Shown: positions 57,623 to 64,000 of the stretch, in pieces
Position numbering within the stretch: the first letter of the stretch is position 1
Layout of the letters: each line of letters opens with the position of its first letter
Assembly (NCBI RefSeq): GCF_000260135.1
Contig: NZ_JH651384.1
Span: 2,235,693-2,299,692 of the forward strand
Source: Thiothrix nivea DSM 5205
Lineage (GTDB): Bacteria; Pseudomonadota; Gammaproteobacteria; Thiotrichales; Thiotrichaceae
Direction: 5' to 3'
Length of the DNA: 64,000 nt
Program-made: the position numbers and the translations under genes
Notes under the pieces: model-generated
Told to the model about the DNA's origin: nothing
Database searches by the model: none
The model's input: the letters and a program-made list of their open reading frames with translations, nothing else

Positions 57623-59479
57623 ATGGCATGGACTAAACAGATTCTGCGCGTCAATCTGACCGAAGGCACAGTCAAGGCTGAGCCGCTCAACATGGAATGG
57701 GCGCAGGAATACCTCGGCCAGCGTGGGCTGGCGACCCGTTACATGGTGGAAGAAGTCGACCCGCAATGCGATGCGCTCGGCCCTGACAACAAGCTGATCA
57801 TGGCCACCGGCCCGCTGACCGGCACCATGGCTTCCACCGGCGGGCGCTATTCCGTCATTACCAAAAGCCCGCTGACCGGCACGATTGCCTGTTCCAACTC
57901 CGGTGGTTTCATTGGCGCTGAACTGAAAAACGCTGGCTGGGACATGATCATTTTTGAAGGCAAGTCGCCTTCCCCTGTCTACCTGTACGTGGAAAACGAC
58001 AAGGCTGAACTGTTGCCAGCCGATGACCTGTGGGGCAAATCCGTGTGGGAAACCGACGAAATATTGCACCAGAAACATCAGGATCCGCAATTGCGCATTT
58101 CCACCATTGGCCGCGCTGCCGAAGGCGGCTGCCTGTATTCTGCCATCATCAATGACCTGCACCGCGCGGCTGGCCGTTCCGGCGTGGGCGCGGTAATGGC
58201 GTCCAAAAACCTGAAAGCGGTGGCAGTGCGTGGCACCAAGGGCGTGGGCAACCTTAAAGACCCGATCCGTTTCATGCAGGAAGTGGTGAAGCAAAAGAAA
58301 GTGCTGGCTGACAATGCTGTGACCGGCGCTGGCTTGCCCACCTACGGCACCCAGGTGCTGATGAACGTCATCAACGAAATGGGTGCGCTGCCAACCCGTA
58401 ACATGAACGAAGTGAAGTTTGAGGGCGCGCACAAGGTTTCCGGCGAAGCCATGCATGAAAAACGCAAGTCCGACGGCAAGGCCAACCTGACCCGCAATGC
58501 CGGTTGTTTTGGCTGCACCATCGCTTGCGGACGTATTTCCACCATCGACCAGGGGCATTTCTCGATCAAGGAAAAGCCGCAGTACTGGGGCAATTCCGGC
58601 GGTCTGGAATACGAAGCGGCTTGGGCGCTGGGGCCGGATACCGGGGTGGATGACCTGGATGCGCTCACCTACGTCAACTTCCTGTGCAATGAAGACGGTT
58701 TTGACCCGATTTCGTTTGGCTCTACCGTCGCAGCAGCGATGGAACTGTTCGAGCAGGGCGTGATTACCACCGAGGATACCGGCGGTATCGAGCTGAAATT
58801 CGGTTCGGCGGAAGCGCTGGTAGCAGTGACGGAACTGACCGCCAGGGGCGAGGGTTTCGGCAAGATTCTCGGTTTGGGTTCCAAGCGTATGTGCGAGAAA
58901 TACGGTAAGCCGGAACTCTCCATGACGGTCAAGGGGCAGGAATTCCCCGCCTACGACCCGCGCGGCATTCAGGGCATGGGGCTGACTTACGCCACTTCCA
59001 ACCGGGGCGCTTGCCACTTACGCAGCTACACGGTCGCTTCCGAGGTACTGGGCATTCCGGTCAAGACCGACCCGCTGGAAACCGATGGCAAGCCGGAACT
59101 GGTGATTGCCTTCCAGGATGCAACTGCTGCGGTGGATTCCTCCGGCCTGTGCCTGTTCACCACCTTCGCCTGGTCTCTGGAAAACATCGCGCCACAGATT
59201 GACGCTGCCTGCGAGGGTGACTGGTCGGTGGAAAAGTGCGCCGAAGTGGGCGCACGTATCTGGAATCTGGAGCGCGATTTCAACATGCGTGCCGGTCTGA
59301 CGGGAGCGGACGACACCTTGCCAAAACGTCTGTTGAAAGACGCCGCCAACGTCGGCCCGGCGCAAGGTAAAGTAGCCGGTCTGGACAAAATGTTGCCCAA
59401 GTACTACGAACTGCGCGGCTGGACGACGGATGGCCAATTGACCGACGATACCCGCAACCGTTACAACCTGCCTGCATGA
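57623..59479 (+). CDS. aor: Aldehyde:ferredoxin oxidoreductase (tungsten enzyme)
   Basis: A 618-residue AOR-family enzyme that oxidises aldehydes to acids with a tungsten-bispyranopterin and one [4Fe-4S] cluster. The N-terminal domain includes VNLTEGTVKAEPLN, MVEEVDPQCDALGPDNKLIM and the pterin-binding ATGPLTGTMASTGGRYSVIT. Cluster cysteines are in NAGCFGCTIACGR and SSGLCLFTTFAW. Length is typical. Tungstate transport (tupABC), moeA, a ferredoxin and a MoaD-like gene are close by, all consistent. The physiological aldehyde is unknown. Confidence 0.93.
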   Translation: MAWTKQILRVNLTEGTVKAEPLNMEWAQEYLGQRGLATRYMVEEVDPQCDALGPDNKLIMATGPLTGTMASTGGRYSVITKSPLTGTIACSNSGGFIGAELKNAGWDMIIFEGKSPSPVYLYVENDKAELLPADDLWGKSVWETDEILHQKHQDPQLRISTIGRAAEGGCLYSAIINDLHRAAGRSGVGAVMASKNLKAVAVRGTKGVGNLKDPIRFMQEVVKQKKVLADNAVTGAGLPTYGTQVLMNVINEMGALPTRNMNEVKFEGAHKVSGEAMHEKRKSDGKANLTRNAGCFGCTIACGRISTIDQGHFSIKEKPQYWGNSGGLEYEAAWALGPDTGVDDLDALTYVNFLCNEDGFDPISFGSTVAAAMELFEQGVITTEDTGGIELKFGSAEALVAVTELTARGEGFGKILGLGSKRMCEKYGKPELSMTVKGQEFPAYDPRGIQGMGLTYATSNRGACHLRSYTVASEVLGIPVKTDPLETDGKPELVIAFQDATAAVDSSGLCLFTTFAWSLENIAPQIDAACEGDWSVEKCAEVGARIWNLERDFNMRAGLTGADDTLPKRLLKDAANVGPAQGKVAGLDKMLPKYYELRGWTTDGQLTDDTRNRYNLPA

Positions 59480-59486
59480 GGTCGGC

Positions 59487-60737
59487 ATGAAGCATGTGAT
59501 TATCGGTACTGGGCCGGCGGGCGTTATCGCCGCCGAGACCCTGCGTAAACGCCAGCCGGACGCCTGCATTACCCTGGTCGGCGGTGAGCCGGAACCGCCG
59601 TATTCGCGCATGGCGATTCCCTATCACCTGATCGGCAAAGTTGGGGAAAGCGGCACGTACCTGCGCTCCGGTTCCAGCCATTTCATCGAGCGGGATATAG
59701 CGCTGGTCGGCTTGCGTGCCACGGCCATCGACGCCAACGCCAAAGCGGTGATGCTGGAGGACGGTGACAGCTTGCCTTTTGACAAGCTGTTGCTGGCGAC
59801 CGGTTCCCACCCGACCCGCCCGCCCATTCCCGGCATGGATTTGCCGGGCGTGGTTAACTGCTGGACGCTGGCGGATGCGCGCAGGATTATCACCGGAGCC
59901 AATGCCGGTGACGACGTGGTGCTGATGGGGGCGGGTTTCATCGGCTGCATCATCCTCGAAGCGCTGGCATTGCGTGGCGTCAACCTGACCGTGGTGGAAA
60001 TGGAAAACCGCATGGTGCCGCGCATGATGGATGACCAGTCCGGCGGCTTGCTCAAGCAATGGTGCGAAAGCAAGGGTGTCACGGTGCTGACTTCCACCCG
60101 CGTCCTGAGCGTCAGCGAGGACGGCGACAAGCTGGCGGTGGAACTGGATGGCCGCGACCCGCTCACGGTCAATCTGGTGATCTGCGCCACCGGCGTGCGC
60201 CCCAACACGGAACTGGCCTCGGGGCTGCTGGATGTCAACCACGGCATTCTGGTCAACGAACGCCTGCAAACCAGCCACCCGGATATTTACGCGGCGGGCG
60301 ACGTGGCCGAAGGTAAGGACTTTTCCACCGGCGGCTACAGCGTGCAGGCGATCCAGCCGACCGCTGTCGAACACGGCGCGCTGGCGGCCATCAACATGAG
60401 CGGCGGAACCAATGCCCTGCACCGTGGCAGCATCAACATGAACGTGCTTGACACCATGGGGCTGATTTCCGCTTCGTTCGGCCTGTGGCAAGGGGCGGAA
60501 GGCGGCGATTCGGCCACGCTGGACAACCCGCAACGCTACCGTTACATCAACCTGCGGTTTGCGGATGATGTGCTGGTGGGTGCGAATACGCTGGGCATGA
60601 CCCAGCACATCGGCGTGTTGCGTGGCCTGATCCAGAACCGCACCCGGCTGGGCAAGTGGAAACAACACCTGATGGCAGACCCAACGCGGGTGATGGAGGC
60701 GTACCTTGCCCACCATGTCCCGCGTCAGGGGCCGTGA
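59487..60737 (+). CDS. FAD-dependent NAD(P)H oxidoreductase of the AOR operon
   Basis: A 416-residue pyridine nucleotide-disulfide-type flavoprotein. FAD is bound by MKHVIIGTGPAGVIAAETLR; NAD(P)H by VVLMGAGFIGCIILEALALR; the second FAD contact is IYAAGDVAEG. It resembles the nitrite reductase/rubredoxin reductase group. It probably connects the ferredoxin-like protein to NAD(P)+, so that AOR can use NAD(P) as acceptor (inference). It is 7 bp after aor. Confidence 0.85.
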   Translation: MKHVIIGTGPAGVIAAETLRKRQPDACITLVGGEPEPPYSRMAIPYHLIGKVGESGTYLRSGSSHFIERDIALVGLRATAIDANAKAVMLEDGDSLPFDKLLLATGSHPTRPPIPGMDLPGVVNCWTLADARRIITGANAGDDVVLMGAGFIGCIILEALALRGVNLTVVEMENRMVPRMMDDQSGGLLKQWCESKGVTVLTSTRVLSVSEDGDKLAVELDGRDPLTVNLVICATGVRPNTELASGLLDVNHGILVNERLQTSHPDIYAAGDVAEGKDFSTGGYSVQAIQPTAVEHGALAAINMSGGTNALHRGSINMNVLDTMGLISASFGLWQGAEGGDSATLDNPQRYRYINLRFADDVLVGANTLGMTQHIGVLRGLIQNRTRLGKWKQHLMADPTRVMEAYLAHHVPRQGP

Positions 60738-60741
60738 CGGC

Positions 60742-60996
60742 ATGAACATTACCCTGAAGCTGTACGCCAACCTCAGCCACCTGCTGCCCGCCCATGCGCA
60801 ATACAATGCGGCGGAAGTGAGTGTTGCCGACAACGCCAGCCTGAACATGGTCATTGACCAGTTCCGGGTTCCGCGTGAATCGGCGCATCTGGTGCTGCTG
60901 AATGGCGTATTCGTCTGCCACGAAGACCGCGACCAGCCGGGCAGGCTTAAGGCGGGGGACGCCCTGGCCATCTGGCCGCCGGTGGCCGGGGGGTAA
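60742..60996 (+). CDS. MoaD/ThiS-like small sulfur carrier
   Basis: An 84-residue ubiquitin-fold protein beginning MNITLKLYANLSHLLPAHAQ and ending in the Gly-Gly needed for activation and thiocarboxylation (IWPPVAGG). It is encoded in the AOR operon and could be the dedicated MoaD subunit for tungstopterin synthesis or a sulfur donor in cofactor maturation. The ATG at 60742 is preferred to the longer frame starting inside the FAD gene. Confidence 0.82.
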   Translation: MNITLKLYANLSHLLPAHAQYNAAEVSVADNASLNMVIDQFRVPRESAHLVLLNGVFVCHEDRDQPGRLKAGDALAIWPPVAGG

Positions 60997-61021
60997 CACC
61001 ATCTCTCTCCTCAAGCGCGAA

Positions 61022-61285
61022 ATGGGGTTTACGCGGGCGGAGTTCCTCCAACTCCTGCCTGCTGCCCTGCGCAACTACCCCTATACTCAGGACGGCGACC
61101 GTATCCAGGTGATGGTTGACGGCAAGCCGTTGATCATTACCTTGGGCGAACAGCAGGTAAGGCGTATTGCCATGCTGGCCTTGCCGTGGATTCCGGTCGA
61201 GTTCGATTATACGCAGCTGGATGAAGCAAGCTTTCAGACTTTCCTCAAACGCTTTGACCTTTACTACCGCAAAGGCGGCGGCTGA
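61022..61285 (+). CDS. Small conserved-looking protein at the end of the AOR operon
   Basis: An 87-residue protein from the ATG at 61022: MGFTRAEFLQLLPAALRNYP, then VMVDGKPLIITLGEQQVRRI, ending YRKGGG. No known domain is recognised; it is a small alpha/beta-looking protein without membrane segments. It follows the MoaD-like gene by 25 bp in the same orientation, so it is likely part of the operon and may assist cofactor insertion. An IS1595 element inserted 20 bp after its stop. Confidence 0.6.
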   Translation: MGFTRAEFLQLLPAALRNYPYTQDGDRIQVMVDGKPLIITLGEQQVRRIAMLALPWIPVEFDYTQLDEASFQTFLKRFDLYYRKGGG

Positions 61286-61305
61286 AGGACAGTCAAAAAC
61301 AGAGT

Positions 61306-62362
61306 GGCTCAATATGCGTTTCAGGGTCTTATCCCAACAGCAGCGAAAGCAAGGACTGTAAGGCAGCTTGCCCCCGTTTCCTGATGTTGTGAAGAGACTC
61401 GAAGAATGCAAGGTAACACGGTAGCTTTTCTTGTGAGATCCCCCGATGAGGTCGTAACCATGAGCGTAACAGTGACCAAAAACCTTCCATCGTATTGACG
61501 TGGACTTCATGGAAACCGTCACCATCTTCGTCACGGGCATATTCGCCTGCGCCATGGTTGACGGTTTTGTGGGCATAGCCCCATTCTTCCAATCGGCTGT
61601 AAATGTTGTACTCATCGGTGTAGACCAGCGTGCCTGCTGCCACCGTTTCCACAATCAACGGCTTGATCGTCGTCTGTTTCACATTCGCCAGCATACGGAT
61701 CACGACCTCCCCGGAACGCTGGATCATGCCGAAAATGGGTGGTTTGTCCTTTTCCAGTGTCCCACGCCCCGGCGCACCTTTCAGGGCGCGGCGGCGACCT
61801 TCACGCCCAGCATCCGCGACGGCTTCGGGGTTTCCCTTGTGTCCAGCCTTGACATAAACCTCATCAAATTCAACATTCCCAAACAGGTTTACTGGCGTTT
61901 TTTTTCTCGACACCACGCCGTAACTGTTCCGTCATCGCCTGAACATCATCCTTGTTCAACCCCAATTCGCGGGCGATTTGTTGGTTGGACAGGTTCAACG
62001 ACATCAGGTACAGGCACAACACCCACACCTTCAGCGGCTGGTGGTGGCCTTCAAACACCGTTCCCGTCAGGTCATCAAAACGCTTTTGGCAATCCTTACA
62101 CTGGTAACGCTGGCGTTCCTGCTGGGTGTCATCCTTGCCTCGACGGATAGTGTCCTGTGAACCGCAGTGCGGACAAATCACCCCATTAGGCCAACGCACG
62201 GAACGGACTTGCTCGAAACAGGCGGCATCACTGGTCAGGCTGGAAATACTGATGAGCGAGGTCATAAAGCCTCTCCTTGGCTATCGGAAATGACTAACTT
62301 TACCGCTATCCATCACGTTTGCAATGCCGGGGAAAACAAGACCCTGAAACGCATATTGAGCC
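61306..62362. mobile_element. IS1595-family insertion sequence, 1057 bp
   Basis: The 25-bp terminal inverted repeats are perfect: the left end starts GGCTCAATATGCG (61306-61330), the right end finishes CGCATATTGAGCC (62338-62362). Both sides are flanked by the 8-bp direct repeat AACAGAGT (61298-61305 and 62363-62370), the expected IS1595 target duplication. The intact ends and duplication indicate a recent insertion. Its only gene is the frameshifted transposase at 61329-62265. Confidence 0.92.
61329..62265 (-). pseudogene. IS1595-family transposase, split by a frameshift
   Basis: The N-terminal part (from 62265) has a zinc ribbon (CPHCGS ... CKDC) and helix-turn-helix (LNLSNQQIARELGLNKDDVQ) and stops at 61870. 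The C-terminal part, with the DDE domain (FDEVYVKAGHKGN, YTDEYNIYSRLEEWGY, HVNTMEGFWSLLRSWL), is in another frame. The junction is a run of eight A bases on the coding strand; removing one restores EKKTPVNLFGNV. Slippage at the run might allow a full protein; otherwise it is a pseudogene. Confidence 0.8.
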
Positions 62363-62386
62363 AACAGAGTTAACTATTTTCTTTTT

Positions 62387-62418
62387 CATCGTAAAACAGT
62401 TTTGCTTTTTTTACGATG
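62387..62418. promoter_or_regulatory. Palindrome upstream of the AAA ATPase gene
   Basis: CATCGTAAAA (62387-62396) and TTTTACGATG (62409-62418) are perfect 10-bp arms with a 12-bp spacer, ending 17 bp before the ATG at 62436. It may be an operator or a small stem-loop controlling the ATPase. Confidence 0.5.
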
Positions 62419-62435
62419 AGTGCGAAAATGGTTAG

Positions 62436-63656
62436 ATGGAACGCTTCTACACAGACATCCTGCAAAACGAACTGCTGACACAGCGACAGATGCTGTTTGT
62501 CTCCGGCCCGCGTCAGGTCGGCAAGACAACACTGGCGAAAGCTATCGTTGAGCAGCAGCATGGCCAGTATTACAACTGGGATAACCGCCAGCACCGTCAA
62601 TGGATTCTGCAAAGCGTTAGCAATACCACCGACGCTGAACTGCTCAACCAGATCGGTGTGCATGAGTTGCGCGAACAGCGGGCACTCGTCGCCTTCGACG
62701 AACTGCACAAATACAAGGACTGGAAGAACTACCTCAAAGGGCTGTTTGACCTGTACGAACAGCAACTGGCGGTGCTGGCAACCGGCAGCGCCCGCATGGA
62801 TATTTTCCGCAAGGGCGGCGACAGCCTGATGGGCCGTTATTTCCATTACCGGATGCACCCGCTCAGCCTGCGTGAAATCAGCGCGCCGCATACCGCAGGG
62901 CAACTGCTGCAAGACCTGCAACGCCCTGACAGCAGCGCTCTGGAACAATTGCGCAATTTTGGCGGCTTCCCCGAACCCTTCCTCAAGGCTGACACCCGTT
63001 TCTACAACCGCTGGCAGCAACTGCGCCAGCAACAACTGATTTTTGAAGACATCCGCGACACCAACACGGTGCAAGACATCGCGCATCTGGACGTACTCGC
63101 CACCCTGCTGCGTGAACAAAGCGGGCAAGTGGTTCGTTACAGCACACTGGCAAACCAGATCAATGTCAGCGTTGACACCATCCGCCGCTGGATCACCCTG
63201 CTGGAAAGTTTCTACTACGCCTTCCGGGTCACGCCCTGGTTCCAGAACCTTGCCAGCGCGTTACGCAAGGAACCCAAAATCTACCTGTGGGACTGGTCGC
63301 AGGTAAAAGACACCGGAGCACGACACGAAAACCTGATTGCCAGCCACCTGCTCAAAGCGGTTCACTGGTGGACAGATCATGGCTTGGGTGATTACCAACT
63401 GCACTACCTGCGCACCAAAGACCAGAAAGAAGTCGATTTCCTTGTCAGCCGCAACAACCAGCCGTGGCTGCTGGTGGAGGTCAAAAGCTCACCCAGTCAA
63501 CCAATCAACAAGAATTTGCACTGGTTTCAGGAACAACTGGGCGCAGAACACGCCTTGCAGGTCGTGATGGATATGCCGTATGTGGAAGCCGACTGTTTTG
63601 CGGCAGGTAAACCCGTCAAAGTGCCTGTGGAAACATTTTTAATGCGGCTGGTTTAA
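62436..63656 (+). CDS. DUF4143/AAA-type ATP-binding protein
   Basis: A 406-residue protein. The AAA domain has Walker A VSGPRQVGKTTLAKAIVEQ and Walker B-like RALVAFDELHKYKDWKN, then ATGSARMDIFRKGGD; the C-terminal DUF4143 domain (VDFLVSRNNQPWLLVEVKSS) resembles a nuclease-fold core with D-x(n)-E-x-K. The family is common and mostly uncharacterised, often found beside mobile elements or toxin systems. A perfect palindrome lies upstream. Confidence 0.87.
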   Translation: MERFYTDILQNELLTQRQMLFVSGPRQVGKTTLAKAIVEQQHGQYYNWDNRQHRQWILQSVSNTTDAELLNQIGVHELREQRALVAFDELHKYKDWKNYLKGLFDLYEQQLAVLATGSARMDIFRKGGDSLMGRYFHYRMHPLSLREISAPHTAGQLLQDLQRPDSSALEQLRNFGGFPEPFLKADTRFYNRWQQLRQQQLIFEDIRDTNTVQDIAHLDVLATLLREQSGQVVRYSTLANQINVSVDTIRRWITLLESFYYAFRVTPWFQNLASALRKEPKIYLWDWSQVKDTGARHENLIASHLLKAVHWWTDHGLGDYQLHYLRTKDQKEVDFLVSRNNQPWLLVEVKSSPSQPINKNLHWFQEQLGAEHALQVVMDMPYVEADCFAAGKPVKVPVETFLMRLV

Positions 63657-63687
63657 CCAAGAATAACGATTACCCAAAGGATGATGC

Positions 63688-63861
63688 ATGAACATTGGAG
63701 CAGACTTGCTGAAGCAAGTGGAACGCATCCGTCAGGTACTGCCGCTGCCTGCCGTCGACCGACTGTACTTCCCCGCCTTGCAAACGGATGGCGAATACCG
63801 CGACGAATTCGGTTTTGTGTTTCTGGAAACGGGCGACATCGGTACGTTTTACGTTAGGTGA
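63688..63861 (+). pseudogene. Truncated gene start of unknown family
   Basis: From the ATG at 63688 a frame of 57 residues reads MNIGADLLKQVERIRQVLPL and then DEFGFVFLETGDIGTFYV before a stop at 63861. The end looks abrupt: a transposase fragment on the opposite strand begins just beyond. The product was probably longer before insertion of that element. The family is not recognised with confidence. Confidence 0.55.
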
Positions 63862-63876
63862 TTTACCTCAAAGATA

Positions 63877-64000
63877 TTACCCAAAAACAGGGCGAATCAG
63901 AATGTCCCATTTTGGTAAAGCAGCATTTCTTTCCAGCCTCGCCTCAACAGCCTCCATAGCTTTTTTGCTGAGGGTCACGCCCTTCTCATAAACCTTGTGG
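63877..64000 (-). CDS. Transposase C-terminus (possibly ISAzo13 family), cut by window edge
   Basis: Reverse translation to the TAA at 63877-63879 reads KVYEKGVTLSKKAMEAVEAR and then ERNAALPKWDILIRPVFG. The pattern Y-x-x-G-[IV]-x-[VL]-S...W-x-x-x-I-x-P is the C-terminal signature of ISAzo13-like transposases. The rest lies beyond the right edge. The element appears to have interrupted the gene at 63688. Confidence 0.5.
   Translation of the reverse strand, partial: HKVYEKGVTLSKKAMEAVEARLERNAALPKWDILIRPVFG

Noticed and set aside
57584-59017. 477-codon open frame opposite aor
   Set aside because: It lies fully antisense to the aldehyde oxidoreductase and has no protein-like motif; it follows from GC-rich third positions.
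59280-60971. 563-codon open frame opposite aor and the FAD gene
   Set aside because: Antisense shadow crossing two real genes; composition rich in His/Gln/Arg without domains.
1-64000. tRNA, rRNA, CRISPR arrays and prophage genes
   Set aside because: None seen on reading both strands; no cloverleaf, no regular repeat-spacer pattern, no phage structural genes. A covariance-model search would be needed to exclude small RNAs.

Overview
The window reads as one contig of a gammaproteobacterium, most likely a sulfur-oxidising member of the Thiotrichales (Thiothrix-like). This rests on inference from gene content: a TusA-DsrE2 pair used in sulfur trafficking, gammaproteobacterial-type TopA, TsaC, TsaE, NnrD/E, RsmE and HemL, and a tungsten aldehyde ferredoxin oxidoreductase operon. 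There is no rRNA or tRNA gene to confirm it. Long antisense ORFs over high-GC genes were treated as shadows.

Layout. 1-7.0 kb: small detoxification and redox genes (HPP protein, ABM monooxygenase, hotdog thioesterase, GFA, CMD, transglutaminase, GST, tautomerase, arylamine N-acetyltransferase) with TetR and LysR regulators. A gene graveyard at 5.69-6.27 kb holds pieces of a crotonase, an ABM protein and a flavin-binding oxidase, plus a 127-bp MITE-like element. 7.1-19.5 kb: an accessory island. It starts with a Fic protein behind repeated palindromes and a visibly AT-rich three-gene cassette with two phospholipase-D-like proteins. An array of toxin-antitoxin modules follows, several duplicated, truncated or scarred. 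It includes a 684-bp direct duplication of a FitA/VapC pair and a third relic of the same toxin.

19.5-27.6 kb: TetR/MAPEG, a MocR regulator, a YhaO-YhaN (SbcDC-like) pair and a GST/SDR deletion scar. 27.7-33.1 kb: the most promising novel system. A TldD/TldE protease pair is followed by a 157-residue repeat peptide with four R-[GA]-[VI]-Y-G motifs, a radical SAM/SPASM enzyme and, convergently, a lipoprotein. Together they look like a peptide natural product (RiPP) locus. 33.2-34.8 kb: a TetR regulator with two matching operators, one before itself and one before tusA-dsrE2.

34.9-49.9 kb: mostly core genes (topA, tsaC, an amidase, tsaE, nnrDE, hemL, rsmE), with an unusual group of envelope proteins around hemL (membrane-anchored 520-aa protein, two trypsin-like proteases, FHA membrane protein). 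50.2-61.3 kb: a tungsten theme. TupABC and MoeA provide tungstate and cofactor insertion; after a VapBC module and a secreted duplicated protein, a GAF-domain regulator diverges from a ferredoxin/AOR/FAD-oxidoreductase/MoaD-like operon. 61.3-64.0 kb: an IS1595-family element with intact ends and target duplication but a frameshifted transposase, an AAA ATPase, a truncated gene and the tail of a second transposase.
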